Positions 22,557 to 35,824 of a DNA stretch of 64,000 nucleotides are shown one piece after another. Each line of letters starts with the position of its first letter. Positions within the stretch are counted from its first letter, which is position 1. Source of the stretch: Pachyseris speciosa (taxonomy: Eukaryota > Cnidaria > Anthozoa > Scleractinia > Pachyseridae); NCBI GenBank assembly GCA_016490735.1, contig JAEMWC010000135.1:1039001-1103000 (forward strand), in the 5' to 3' direction. The notes below the pieces were generated by a model. The model did not search any database and was not told where the DNA came from. It saw nothing but the letters and a program-made list of their open reading frames with translations. The translations under genes were made by a program, and so were the position numbers.

Positions 22557-25500
22557 ATTCTTCGAACCAAGGGGCTATGACCTCATACTCTCTCGTTTGA
22601 ACGGATCAAAATTCTGTTCAGTATATAAAATGAACCATATCTGCATTTGTACCTTAATCTTACTGATAGAAATTAATCACTGGACAGAGCGTTTGTTCAA
22701 TCAAAACTAAACTTATACGTTTCTGATTTTTCATTCCTAGCAGCCTTCTCCCTTCTATTACGGTGGCATTCCCGGCATGCATGGCAAGCCTGGTTCCCCT
22801 GGGTTACCAGGCCGCGATGGACGAGATGGTCGCGAAGGGGCTAAAGGAGATCATGGAAGACGAGGGAAACCTCTTTTCAGGGACCTCCTGGTGTCATGGG
22901 CCCTGCTGGTGTAAATGGAAAGAATGGTGCTAAAGGAAAGCCTGGTGTCCAGGGTCTTCGTGGCCAGAAAGGAGAGCGTGGGGAGAGTGGAGCGAGAGGA
23001 TTACCTGGAACGTCAGGTGCGATGCCTTTTAAAAACTGGAAGGAGTGCGTCTGGAAGAACGGAGACGGCAGAGATAATGGTCTGATCAAGGTGAGTCTGA
23101 AATAATGCTTCTTGGATGGAGAAGACTAATTCAAAACAATATATTTTGCGCTGAAATAAATCACTATAAACGCCGTTAATGCTGTCCAATGGAAAATCTT
23201 GTTCTTGGAATTGATTTTGAAACAGCTTTTCTAGCAGTGTTTATTTTCATCTTCTTTCTTACACAGAACCGTATGTTCAACAAGATAACATAGGATAATA
23301 TATTTTGAATTCAAACAAAAAGATTGACTTCTTATATGCAGTTCTTTTGTCATTGCAACTAATTAAACTGACTAAGAAACAATGTAAAAAAAGAAAAAGA
23401 CCTATCAGATATTGTTAGCAGTTTTTCCGAAACACATTGGGGCACCGTTTTTAATATGAGGATTTGGTTACTCCCTACTGTAACCCAGTGGCAAAAAACC
23501 CATTACTGTTTTACTTTCAATTCAGTTGTTATAAATATTATTGTTTTTATCGTATTTATAATACAGGATTGTGTGTTCACAAAGAAATTCTCTGATACAG
23601 CCCTTCGTGTTGCCTGGACTGGTCCTTTTAGAGTCCATGGCTTTCAGAATTGTTGCAAACGCTGGTATTTCACCTTCAACGGTGCTGAGTGTTCAGCTCC
23701 CCTTCCCGTTGACGGTATTCTGTACTTGGGCCGTGTAAGCAACAATCAAGATCCTTACCGCGTTCGCCATATTGAAGGACACTGCAACAACATCCACAAA
23801 GGAAAGGTGCGCGTGGGATTCTGGGTCGGTAATTGTCAGGGATATGGCAATGCTGACGCCTACACAGGGGGGGCGTCAGTGTCCCGAATCTTTGTAGAAG
23901 AGGTTCCAAAAGCCCAGGCTTAAACGGCTTGAAACAAAGCCTACAGTCCTGCATAAAGAAAACTGCTCTAAGGGGACAGTAGAATTAACTGTTAGAGTAA
24001 TTTGTTATATCAATAAGGCAATAAGACAAGGCTCTTTTTAAAGGTGAAAACATTATCATGCTGTTGATAAATAAAATGCAGGATTGATTTGAAAAAGAAA
24101 GAATTCTTTTATTGTTTTCTTTTACCACTTTTTGAGATTTTGAAGGTGGCGATGACCGGGTAAAAGATGGTGAAATCCGTGGAAATCGCAGTGTGGATTT
24201 GCTGCTCAGAGCTAAAGCTTCTTCATTTCATATCATAATCACTTTTGAAATTGTATCGTGCAAAAACGTTCTATACCCTTCCTCAGATCAAAATGACAGA
24301 TTTTATCCTTACTTCAAGAGATAACCAAATCAGTGCAGACTAAAACAGAATAAAACGTTTCACTTACTCAGCGTTTACTCGCTCGATTTTAGCTTTTGGC
24401 AACATGTGCCTTTGCGCATCCTTAATGCGCACGCAATGCACGGCATCTGTTACGCACTAGGGACAGGATGCGAGTCAGAAATCGAGCTGCTAACGCGTGT
24501 TCAACCGAGGAAATAAAGAAAAATATAGCCATACCCTGGCAGAGATTTTTAAAACCCTTTTGAACGCAAGGTGACCTTTGTTGTGTTTTGAGGTCTTTCA
24601 GGAAAGAAAAAGATCTGAATGTCTGAAGCTATAATAGTTTCGGTTTTGTTTTACCTAACGGTGATCGAATTGTGCCAGTGTGTACCTGTTTGAGTTAAGT
24701 CGGGGCCGGACAGGCGTACACACAACATTCTCCTTCTTACCGTACCCTGTTCTCGCGACTGCTGTACCTTTTTCTCCCAACGCCCGCCCTTTTCCATGTA
24801 GCTCCAGCCTTTGATAAATTATTTCTCTGCAACCTCCCACCGGTTTTGAACTCGCGCATCCTACCCTGTCCTCTCCCTCCTCCTTATCTCCCGGATTTCC
24901 AGCTCCCTCTACCGTTATCATGGTTATCTCCGCTGTCCGTGTTTTACCTATTTTTTGTTGTTGTTATTGTTGTTGTCGTTTTAGTTTTCGTCAACAAAAG
25001 TTCCCCTCTCCAGATTTGAGTTGTTTCTTTTTTTAGTTGCTTCTTGAGATGGGATTATTTTGAAGAGGAAAATAAGAATTAATCTCAATCCATCAGGGAT
25101 CACTGAGAAAGAGAGGAATGTATTTGTCTGGAGGAGTTAGAGTGGTATCCAATTAGGGAAAAGGAGGCCAGAATGGAGACAGACTGACAAATCTGATAAA
25201 TGCAGTTGACTAAAGCGCAATTTGCAAAAGTCTTCGACAAATAATTCTGTTTCAACCATGAAGGGTATACTTCCCTAGAAGCTATATAGATATATAGGGG
25301 TGCCTCCGCCCAAAAGGTATAGTTTCTAGCCGTTTCGGTCTGTAGCTCGGTGACCATAAATTTTGATCGAAAGTGTGCAAAGGCCAATGTCGTTTATCGC
25401 GAATTGAAAAATGGAGAGTACGGAGTAAGAGGCAGATCTTTTGAACGATTTTTTAGGTCTTTTGTTGTTGTTCATGCAGTTCCGTTGACCTTGGTGTTAA

Positions 25501-25789
25501 TACTAAGCTTAATTCCACAGCAATAAACCCAGTGGGACAGGTTTTGCAGGTCTGAAAAGTAGCCGGCAACAAAGGAAAAAGGATACGTCTGCACGCAGGC
25601 TACTAAAACGTATGGCGTATTTTGGACTGAAATAAGATCGGCAATAATTATTGGAAAACCCGCCGGCACAGCCCCACCAAAAATTCCGAAAATTTACCCC
25701 TTCCCCGCATCCTACCCCTCGAGGGATCTCAGTAACCCCGAAGTTTCATCTAATCATTGAGAACAACACCACCACAACCACCACCACCC

Positions 25790-25834
<45 letters not shown>
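25790..25834. repeat. (ATC)n microsatellite
   Basis: About 14 ATC units following ACC repeats; the homologous tract in the second block Y is at 40905-40978. Confidence 0.9.
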
Positions 25835-25835
<1 letters not shown>

Positions 25836-26187
25836 TGATTCACGTTTTTATTGAGCCTGTATGTATGGCTGGACACGGGTTTCTTTCCGGTGAACACGGG
25901 GAAAATACAAACTAGTCGGTCTAAGTTTAGATCTCTTATAAAACGGAGGTCAAGTTTATAAAGAGATGAACTTTTGCGTTTTCCAAGAAACCACTTTTGA
26001 CAATTTACAGTAAACAGCATCTGAGGAAAGAGCATGTCGTCGGTATTTGCTCTTTCGAATTTTTATTTATTCTTATTACAGTCGTTATTGACTAGTTGCA
26101 AACGTACCTTTCCACAGTGTTCCACAGTGTTCCAGCATGGTTGCCTTACTATGTGGGACTAAGGATTCTTCCGCAAACACTCCTTAT

Positions 26188-26740
26188 GTATCAGTCAATT
26201 CCAAAAGCGCCATTCCCCCACCTCCCGGGTATTTGATCCGATTTTTGTCCCGGTGGGGCATTTGACTATCGGCTAAAAATTGGTCGGCGGTCGCCAGTTA
26301 AAGGGTTTTGCACGTCTTTCTCGCGCAAATATGTCAAATATTCATTCATTCACCACGGGGGCCGCTTCGTTCCCTTCACGTCAAGATTGCGCGTAGTTTT
26401 TCCGTTGTTTACTAAATATAAAGTTGATATGCCTTTAGCCAAAGCTTGGAGTGCCGACAAAAGACATCGGAAAAGAGTTTTGGGGCACAATTTTTCGGAT
26501 TTGGCTTGGAAAAGGTAAGCGACTTGAGAATAAAATATTCATTATGAGCGGGGAACGTGCCAAAATGCTTCATGCAACCAGTGATTTTCTATAGATTTAC
26601 ACTTGATTTTTCCCTCTTGAGGCCCTGACGGTAGTGCATTTGACAGTCTAAACTGAAAACACAGCGGGCCATTTGATCAAAAAAGTCAAATGCCCGGGTG
26701 TTTGCCCGGAGTTGGGGGTGCTTTTGGAATTGACTGATAC
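26188..26740. mobile_element. Small TIR DNA element in block Y1
   Basis: Ends are GTATCAGTCAATTCCAAAAG and its reverse complement, followed inward by pyrimidine-rich and CCCGGG-type segments. Inside is a short frame MPLAKAWSADKRHRKRVLGH ending near a GTAAGC, which could be a relic first exon. The second block Y has the same element (41340-42720), so it predates the block duplication. Confidence 0.6.
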
Positions 26741-28193
26741 ATTATTGCTTGATGCGACTCTGTCATTTTTCATGTGCTTTTTTAACGATTTTATCTTTTT
26801 TAAAAAAAAATGCGCCATTGAGGGTGTTTAATCACATTAACGTGAACATTGAATTATAACTTCGATTACAAGGAATATTCTCTTGGTTAATATCATGTTT
26901 AGTCTACAGAACACCAAATACACCAAATGTCTGTTAGCGGTAATTTTAGGACGTCAGAAAAATTACCTTTTATCTAGTGGCTTAGCGGAATGATCATGAC
27001 AGACTGGAAAAAAGTGCCAAAATTAATACACATGTAGCTTAGCACTAGTTAATCAATTCTAGGATGGGTGCCCATTCCAATCACCTATCGTTCTCATTTT
27101 ATTAAGCAATCAAATATCTCTCGTAATAACTATGATGGGGTACCTGTGGTGTAAATAACAAAAACTAGAATTTGACTATTAATGTCAAGAAAATAGTAAA
27201 TAACCCTTTTAATTTACAGCTACAGAATTTCAAATATTCAAAAGGAACAATAGTTATTGCGTTCTAGAAAGGAGAACGCACAGTTGATTTCGTGTTGGTT
27301 TGCTTGTGTTCCTTGCGCCTGGTGGTCCTCTGCTAGGACAATACTGTTAGGACTCCAAAATTATTTTTCAGGGGAAAATAGTCGGAAGGGGTCGATAATT
27401 TATCGGGGGAAGTCGGAACTTAAAGTCAGAACGGCGCGGGTAGGCGTTTTTTCCGCTGGCGTTATTTTCGCGTTGAAAGATGGGTCGTGCAAATACCCTT
27501 ATTTGAGTTAACGTTCCTTAACACTACGGCAACCAGTTGGCGTTTTCATCCCGAGCTACCAAATACACTGTACTTTCGAGTTTTCTCACAACCGAAACAG
27601 CGCCAGGTAAACATGCAATATGCAAATATCCTTTTCGGCCTACAAGTTACAACTGGCTTTCGACGGTGTGAAGAGTACGGTGCTCAAAGCTACTTTTTTG
27701 TTTTGCTTAGAACAAGCGCTGTCAACATTTTAGCAAAAAGGTAAACGATTTTTTTATTCCACGCAGGCAAAGAAACTGAAACGTTGCTTGTAATATTGAA
27801 GTCCGCCGAATGGTGCGGTGCGAAACATGATCTAATGAAACATGACCATTCTGTTTGCCTAGCACGTATCATAAACCATTCATTATTTTTGTGAAGACTA
27901 TGAACTCGCCAGTGCCAGACTAGCCAAGACTTCGCTGTTATTTTATAAACAAATTTGTGACCAGTTAGACGTTAATTAAATTTAAAATACCCCCTAAACA
28001 GTCGTTTTCCTAAGAGAGCGTTTTAGGCTAAACGCAGATTTGATACAAGGCAAGCGTAACAGCAACGTAATTTTTGCTCTGTAAACTAAACGTTACTAGC
28101 AATAACTCCTCGCAAAACATTTTCATTGTAAATTCGGATTTATGCACACCGTTTACAATCGGACTTTCTGCCTCTTCTTCATTTCATTCCTAG

Positions 28194-29188
28194 CAACCTT
28201 CTCGCTTCAATAGCGCTTGCATTCCCGGCAAGCCTGGTTACCCTGGGTTACCAGGCCGTGACGGACGAGATGGTCGCGAAGGGGCTAAAGGAGATCAGGG
28301 AGGACGAGGGAAGCCTGGACCCCAGGGACCTTCTGGTGTCATGGGTTCTGCTGGTGTAAATGGAAAAGATGGTGCTAAAGGAAAGCCTGTTGTCCAGGGT
28401 CCTCGTGGCCAGAAAGGAGAGCGCGGGTAGAGTGGAGCGAGAGGATTACCTGGAAAGTCAGGTGCGATGCCTCTGAACTGGAAGGAGTGCGTCTGGAGAG
28501 AGGAGGACGGCAGCGATAATGGTCTGATCAAGGTGAGTCTATGAAATAATGCTTCTTGGATGAAGAAGACTAAACACTATATTCAGTTCTGCCATTGTTT
28601 AATTTTCAAATTTTTCACTCTTTAGTTTTAACTGTCTTCTTTTTATCGTCTTTCTAACACAGGAATGTCTGTATCAGTTCACCAAGATAACATATGATAA
28701 CATATTTTGGATTAATAATGACTTATCTGACTAATCTAAGAAACAACGTAAAATGTTAACAGTTTTTCCGGTGTTCTTATTAGAAACATTATTTTAGTAC
28801 ATTTTTGTCCGTCATCTTATTTATAAAACAGGATTGTGTATTCACCAAGAACTTCACTGACACAGCCCTTCATGTTGCCTGGACTGGTGCACTTAGAGTC
28901 CATAGCTGACAAGTTTGTTGCAAACGCTGGTACTTCACTTTCAACAGTGCTGAGTGTTCAGCTACCCTTCCCACTGATGGCATTGTGTACTTGGGTGTTG
29001 TAAGCAACAAACAAAATCCTCATCGCGTCCGCCATATTGAAGGACGCTGCAACAACATGCACAAAGGAAGGGTGCGCGTGGGATTCTGGGTCGGCAATTG
29101 TCAGGGATCTGGCAATGCTGACGTCTACACAGGATACATATCAATGTCCCGGATCTTTGTGGAAGAAGTTCCTAAAGCCCAGGCTTGA
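28194..29188 (+). pseudogene. CTHRC1-like, copy 3, dead (no exon 1, two nonsense codons)
   Basis: Exon 2 is 28194-28532 (339 nt) and exon 3 is 28832-29188. Exon 2 lacks the MHG codons, has a Gly-to-Val break (KPVVQ), a GAG-to-TAG stop at 28428-28430, and a 3-nt in-frame deletion that gives MPLNW. Exon 3 has a TGT-to-TGA stop at 28907-28909, at the same cysteine that is Phe in copy 2. The leader and signal-peptide exon are deleted. Splice sites AG|CAA, AAG|GTGAGT and ACAG|GAT are preserved, as is AATAAA at 29348-29353. Exon 2 and intron 2 are beta-like at their 3' part, while both flanks are alpha-type. Confidence 0.85.
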
Positions 29189-31609
29189 ATGGCTTGAGAC
29201 AAAGCCTCCAGACCTGCCAAAAAATGAAAAAATGCTTTAAGGGAAAAGTGAAAATAAACTGTCAGAGTAGTTTTTTTTTTTTTTTGCATTATATTAGTCA
29301 TAAATTAAACCGAGGGCTGTGGTGAGGAACAAATTATGCTGTTGCTAAATAAAGGCAGGATTGTTTGGAAAAAAAAATGAATTTCTTTTCATTGCTCATT
29401 TTCTTAGCTTTTTTTTAACCAGCTTTTGAGAGCCTAAGGATGGAATTGACTGGGTAGTATTCGACAAAATGCCAGAAAATTTGAATGTGGCTGAGCAAGG
29501 CTTTAGTTAATTTTTTATCATGATCAAAATATGATCGTAAATACTCTCTGTCTTTGGCCATCGTAGCTTAACAAGAAAATTAACACACAAACTGCGGTAA
29601 TAAACATGGCAATAAAACGCATTGTTGGAAAACAAAAATAAACCTATATCATTTTCTACCTCACGATTCAAAATCATGCTTTATCTGAGTTCAAATTTCA
29701 CAGTTTTATCAAAACCTGCTCATCCTTCATATGAAAGGAAACCAAAATATTGACAAAGACGCGGTGTTCACTGATGGCTTTTACGCAGACAAAAAGATCT
29801 GAATGTGAGAGAGTATATATTTTTTTTCTATAATATTGGTTTAGCTACTCACGAGGGATCGAGTGTGCACCTGGTTGAGTAACTGGAGAGACAGGGGGAA
29901 ACACCTCCTCCCTTTTCCTGCTGATTGCGCACCCAGTAAACGGATTTTTCTCTCTTAACCCCAACTCTTTTAGAACTTCTCACCCTCCCTTCTCCCGCCT
30001 TCCGTACTTTCCCGCCCCCAGTTCTCCCGGGCTGCACCCCGCCCCCGCTTACACTGAAACCTTGACTAAAAAAGTTAGTTTCCATTAATTATTAACGTAA
30101 AGGAAGGTAAACCGTTTTTTATTATTATTATTATTATTTATTTTATTTTGCTATTATTATTTTTTCATTAATCCATAAACAACCTTGCGTTTCATACTTT
30201 TTAATTCCTATTTCTCTGGGCTTTTCTACACCAATATAGTTTCGGAGCTAATAATTCGATAATTAGTTCTTAAGTATCAGGGAGCTGCTGTACCGTATTT
30301 TGTGATAACAGGTTTTATCGATCGTCTCTCCATCAAAACCAACAAAAAAAGCATGGAGCTATGCTAACATGGACAAAAAAAATCTGGATCTTCTCATGGT
30401 GTTGCCAAAAAAGGCCAACGCTAATTTCATACTTTTTTTCGAATAGCAATTACTCACTCTTTGCGGTGAGATTATGAGATTGATTCCTCATTCACTCAGT
30501 CTTATAATCAGAACATAGTGATTCCAACCAGCAAATTTCTCACTTCCAAAGAGGAGTCAGTGTGGCGATAACAGTTGTGCATTGCAAAGCAAGTTCAAGC
30601 AAAATTATTCAAGGAGTCCCTCTGGTTGACACGTCACTTGACATGTCTGGCTCCCCACCCCCCCAACAACAAGGCTCAGATCCCTTGATTGTCTCCCCTC
30701 CCCCCTCCCCCCTCCCAACCCCCACACAAAATTTCCCCGGGCCCTGATCACGGACCGATTTTATTTATTTACTTATTTAGTTATTTATTTATTTATTTAT
30801 TTATTTTTATGATTCCTTTACTGAAAACATAATTCGCAGAAATTTTTAACGAACCCGTTAGTTGCCTAATTTCCGGACTTGTGGTGGCTTTTGGAAAGGC
30901 ACGTGTCTTATCGCAATTAAATGCAACTTCATAGTAACAAGGTGTCAGTAAAATGTAACAGTACTCTTGCAAAAAAATTAAATTCTAAATAGCTCATTTA
31001 AAACCGAAATCGACAAAACCACTACACTTTCTCTGAGCATCATATGAGAAAAGAGCCATTTCAGTTATCTAAAAAGCTGCTGAATCATGGAATTAATTAT
31101 TTATCATGCGACTTAGGGTTTTAAAAGGGTTAACGGAAGTTCCCTCCCCACGATTCTGAGCCTGTTCGATATTCGATTACTTTGAGGATCCCCAGTGGGG
31201 AATACTCATTTATGAACAAAATGTAAGCCTATTGTTTATAGCAAAATGAAACGCAGACCGGTGTACTGTCTTAGTCACTTCCTGATGAGTCACTGCAAGG
31301 TTTCTCAATAAAACATTTTATGTATTACTGATTCGTGGTGCTTTGTGAGCAATTCTATTCTCCAAACAGTTTACGTTTGGCTGGAAATTGAAGATTAGCA
31401 ATTCCATACCGCAATACCATAAGTTCCAAAACTGGAAAACGTGCGGCCCACTAACCCCGTGACGTAACACCGGAAGTCGGGTACACACGCTCGATCCAGA
31501 CCATTCTGTGCGCTGGAGTGGTGTTGGTCATTTCCGTCAAGAGGATCGTGTGTTAGGAATATGTATTCTCTTGGGAAACGGTATCCGTGTGGTCTCTTAT
31601 TCCTACACC

Positions 31610-31748
31610 GCAATAGAACCACCAGAATAGTCCCAGAAGAACCTGCCGTTAGGTTCCTTATCAGGATGATCAATAAACTCCGAACAACTTGGTTCTATAG
31701 GGAAAGTTTGTTGGTAATTATTAACATGCCTTCTTCAACCCAAGGTCC
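31610..31748. repeat. 139-bp minisatellite, single unit
   Basis: One unit of the repeat that has 3 copies at 14351-14767 and 5 at 53432-54126. Confidence 0.9.
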
Positions 31749-34700
31749 GGCATGTTTGATCTTTGCTCATGAGATGTTTAATTTGTCATCAAATGATGGG
31801 AAGATATGTCTAACTCTCTCGCATATGATGTTTTATTCACCGCCCCTAAAACGTTTCAAAGTTTTTTGTCTAACGAATTCATGGTCTAAAGCGTTTCAAT
31901 CTCACTTAAAAACGCATCCTGTAATCTTCCACTTATTTTACATAACCTAACTTCCGTGATATTGAGGCTCGCAAGTGAATTTGGATCCAGCTGTTCTACT
32001 AAGTGCAACACGTTGAAAATCGCCAGTGTCATTTCGCTGAGAATTATTGCAAGGGTTAAAATGTTGAGCGCTATCAAAGGCCGAGCGAAATATGGCGGTC
32101 AAATCTTCACAATGTTGGAGTCATACAAGGCAGACGTTTCAGCTGGCATCACATTCGCTCAACGGGCCCGCGTAGCTTATAGTCTGCAGTTTATACAGCA
32201 TCAGCGCTCACCAAAGGTTCTCGTGCCTGAAATCCCAACAAAAATCGAAATATTGTCCCCTGAATTCGCAAAGACATTTACCGCTAGTTTAAACACAGTT
32301 TGAAATCATCGATATAATGTGAAAACGATTTTGGCGATATGATGCGCGATATAAAGATCGCTCTTGTGTGAGAAACTGTTAATTTTTGGAGCGAGACGTC
32401 AACGAAATTTTTGTGTACTTGCAGATTTGAGAACGGGTACGAAATTGCGTGCAGATGCGACTTTTTAAGTGTTGTTCGCATGTCTTGAATAATCACTTGT
32501 CACACCAATTTCGTTTCTACATTCTTATTTTCTGCTGGTAAGCACTAGCGAAAGGTGAGGACTCTAGGAAAGTGACCTGGTCTGAAATTGCAAAGTCGTA
32601 ATCGCATCTTTTGTTGGGACGAAAAGGACGCGTGCAATGTCATTATAATTCGTATCCCAGGGGACATCTCCATCCCCTCTTTCTTCAAGAGAAGTAGTTT
32701 TAATTCGCAATCTTATGAGCAACAACAACAACATCAACATGAAGACTTGCGCGCGTATTTAAAGAAATAACGACACTGTAAATGAGCTTTCTTAAATCGA
32801 ATTGATTAAAATCAATAATAATGTCAACTCATAAGCTTGCTCATGCAAACACGGTTGGCTTCGGGCAGAACAAAGTCCTCATGGCATATGATCCATAGAC
32901 ACGAATTTTTGACCGATCTAAATGTCAATTAATTATGGTAACAAACTTCATAACAAACGGCCGATATATTATTATTAGTTTTTTTTTTTTTTTTTTTTTT
33001 TTGGCTCTTTTTAATTTAACCCGCGAAGATTGTTTCGTGAACTTCGTAGAGATATTGCAACATCAATATCCAAGCCGGTCCGATTTTCAGTAGTGAAAAA
33101 TAGCTATGTGTTGCTTCTCTATTGAAGGTGCAAAGGTGAGAAACTTGCTTGTCATTTTCGGACGTTCTCGCTTCCTCCTTTGAGCAACGGTGAGCTATAG
33201 ATAAAGAGGAGAAAGAAGGGTAAAACCTGGCCGGACAACGAGTCAAATTCTCCTGAGATGGAAACTAGTGAAGAAGTGATACAAAACTTCAGCAAGCGTT
33301 CGTATTTAACAAAACTTTCGGATGACGGGATGTGCCGATTTTATGGAAATGCACAGTTTACTCAGGTTAGTGCTTTATCTGAATATTTAATAATGGTGAG
33401 ATCGTAACTGTAGCTCAAAACATTTCGCCAACAAATCTAACGAAATATTGGGGGTTCTTGGTAAATTCACTGTTACTGTAAAGCCTTAAGTAAAATCCCG
33501 GTAATGTACCACATTTAGCTTGTGCTAATATCTGTAATTTATTCGGCGCGAGTTCTAATGAACAGAAATTTTACAGCGTGAATAAATGATGCCAAGCCTG
33601 GTAAAATAACCGATAATTTCGATTTCCCTGAGAACCGACATCAAACTGTAGAGCATAAAACTTGTCTTTCCCCAGCCGAATGTCAACTCGTATTCAACGC
33701 TTGAACTTTGGTCCCGCGGTTGCATAAAATGATGGACATAGTTCAGTTGCGTTGCTCAGGTATTTTTAACTTAATTCCGAACTTACGTACGCTCGCGTGA
33801 ACAACATCGTCAGTTGAATTTCTCCACCATAGAAACGCAAAATTTGATATATAATTTACTCAGTCAAAATTAGGGAAAGGAAGTGAGGGGCGTGTACAGA
33901 AATTGTTTATTAGGGCAATATGGAAAAAATGAAACCAAACAACCTGGTGTACCAAATCAGTGAGAACGTTGCCGAAAAAATATTTGAAACTTTTCAAAAT
34001 AAGATCAAAAGTAGAAATTTATTTTCGAATCAACAACGTTCGTACCCGTTCAATGCAAACCAATTTACAGTCCATGACTCATTCAATAAACCGGGAAGGC
34101 ATATTTCATACATAGATGACGCAATCATTTAATTGGTCGTGTTTTTACAAACGAGTCATATTTACGTCTTTTGTTTTGTACAGAAATTACTCTTCCGTGT
34201 GAAGGAAGAAAGAAAGAATTTATTAAAATCTTTGCGTTTTGAAGTCTCTCTTGTTATCTTTCACATCTTTTGGTATTTTACGGAACAATATTGGAAGAGC
34301 ATTCCGAATCAACTTATCTCTCTCGTGTCCCATGGTATACTATTCCGATTTTTAGCAGTTTACTTTTAGATTCACTGACATTTCAATGTGTCGGCTTGCC
34401 ACAGATCACATTATTAGCAAATAATGCCGTTTGTGCAGTATTCGTGGCCAGCGCGATTGCTTGGGAAATAATTTTCAGTCTTCTCTGTAGAAAATTGAAG
34501 CGTCATCATTTTAAAATTGCTACAGTCAGTGTGCAATGTTCAATATGTTTCGAATTCTCCGAAGACACCAAACATTAGAGATCCCTAAGAAACGTGGATT
34601 TATCACGGTCGTTGGTCTTTATTTTCACTGATGATGAAATTTTCCGGCGGTCGTTCGGAGTCCCTACCTGTGGTCATTTTTGTACGGAGTGGGAACAAAT

Positions 34701-35824
34701 TTTAGCTGTTTGGGAATATGATGTGTTTGGCAGAGAGTGCTTAATTTTCATTGAAGAGAGATTCGAAGCGAAATGGAAGGAAGAAGCGAGGTGTCACACT
34801 AATCCGTGCGTCTTGTGCGGCGCAGAGTGTTATCAGTTCGGAAGGTCCGTTTAAAAAAAAATTCCCTACTATTTTGCAATAAAATACTTCTGGTCTTTGT
34901 CTTTAATAGGTTTCCCAAAAAGATGGTTTGCTGGAAAATGTACACAAAGAAATGAGCATATCAAATAGCGATAGTGAAAACGTTGCTGTAAATTTTTAGG
35001 AGAGAATTGAGTGGAATTAGTTTCTCGGAAACAGTTTACTTTAATTCGGAAATTAAATTACATTTTAAAGGAGCTGAGTGTGCAAATCTTAAATCCTGCA
35101 AATCTTTCATTGCTCACCGGTTAGAAAGTAAGGAAAATACCATACGTTGTTTGCAAATGTAAGCTTCATGGCGTCTGATTTTAACAATTGTTTGCTTCAA
35201 AAATAGAACTGAAAACTGATCTTCACTGTATTTGGAGATTCAAAGCAAAATGCAATGAAGAGGCGAGGCATCATCAGATCCGTTTTCTTGTGCGTTGCTG
35301 AGTGAAATAAGATCGAGGGATGGCTAGTTTCAAAACTGTTCCACCTTTTCTAAACTTTAGACGCAATGAGACCGAAAAAGCTCATTTTTGTACTAAAGTA
35401 CTTCTGTTCTTTGTCTTTCATATAAGACGGTTTGCTGCAACGTGTCCACACTCAGAAAGATGAGTATGTTCAATTCAAATAGCGATAATGAAATTGTTGT
35501 CAGTAGTAAAATGTTATGGGAAGATGCAATAATGGTGAATAATTTTCTCGAAAATAGTTTACTTTAATAAGGGAAAAATCTTCAATTCACCCGAAAATGT
35601 TTTATTCCCCACGCTAGAGAGTAAGAAAAATAAAATATCTTGTTATTAATTGTTAGCTCTATGATTTGCACATGAGGCAATATTAATTCTGACTCTAACA
35701 ATTGTTTGCTACATGAACAAAGAGGACAAACAATGTTAAGTTGCTGTCATTGGATGTAACCAGACAGTAAATGCCTTGTAGTGATAACGTAATCCTGAAA
35801 CAGTTCAATCATAATCCTGGATGA

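Larger units (their letters stand above)
21876..23923 (+). pseudogene. CTHRC1-like, copy 2 (alpha/beta hybrid), frameshifted in exon 2
   Basis: Exons are 21876-21989, 22741-23090 and 23567-23923. Exon 1 gives 38 codons (MVISSFKVRLALRFSFVMSL, hydrophobic core, then [13 protein letters not shown]) with donor ATG|GTAGGT. Exon 2 is 350 nt against 351 in sister copies: around 22871-22880 a nonamer is replaced by CTTTTCAG, shifting the frame to a TAA at 22912-22914. The frame re-opens from 22881. Exon 3 is open, but a family cysteine is replaced by Phe (codon 23642-23644; GFQNCC where sisters have a Cys before xxCC), and the usual TGWNSVSR is TGGASVSR. The 5' half (FYYGGIPG, type B exon 1) is alpha-like; the 3' half and 3' flank are beta-like. 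AATAAA is at 24070-24075. It may still yield a protein if the new CTCTTTTCAG is used as an acceptor (see findings). Confidence 0.75.
24080..28185. repeat. Array block Y, first instance (3' flank of copy 2)
   Basis: Recurs after copy 4 and in part after copy 6. Landmarks are GAAGGTGGCGATGACC, a C/T-rich stretch at 24700-24915, GAAGCTATATAGATATATAG and an (ATC)n tract. A stretch at about 26970-27860 (with an unrecognised ORF at 27257-27511) was not found in the second instance. At about 28170-28185 the block stops abruptly and runs into exon 2 of copy 3, skipping the leader and exon 1. Confidence 0.7.

Noticed and set aside
22877..23089. Minus-strand Pro-rich ORFs opposite the collagen exons (also 28295-28531, 37405-37617, 60607-60879)
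   Set aside because: They are antisense shadows of the Gly-X-Y exons; Gly/Pro codons read backwards give Pro/Gly-rich frames. No splice or start context supports them.
22741..23090. Sequencing error as the explanation for the copy 2 frameshift
   Set aside because: The change is a multi-base replacement rather than a homopolymer slip, and other copies carry substitution-type lesions. It cannot be excluded without reads, so copy 2 is called a pseudogene with moderate confidence.
34594..34854. 86-codon Cys-containing ORF in block X2
   Set aside because: The equivalent DNA in X1 and X3 does not preserve the frame.
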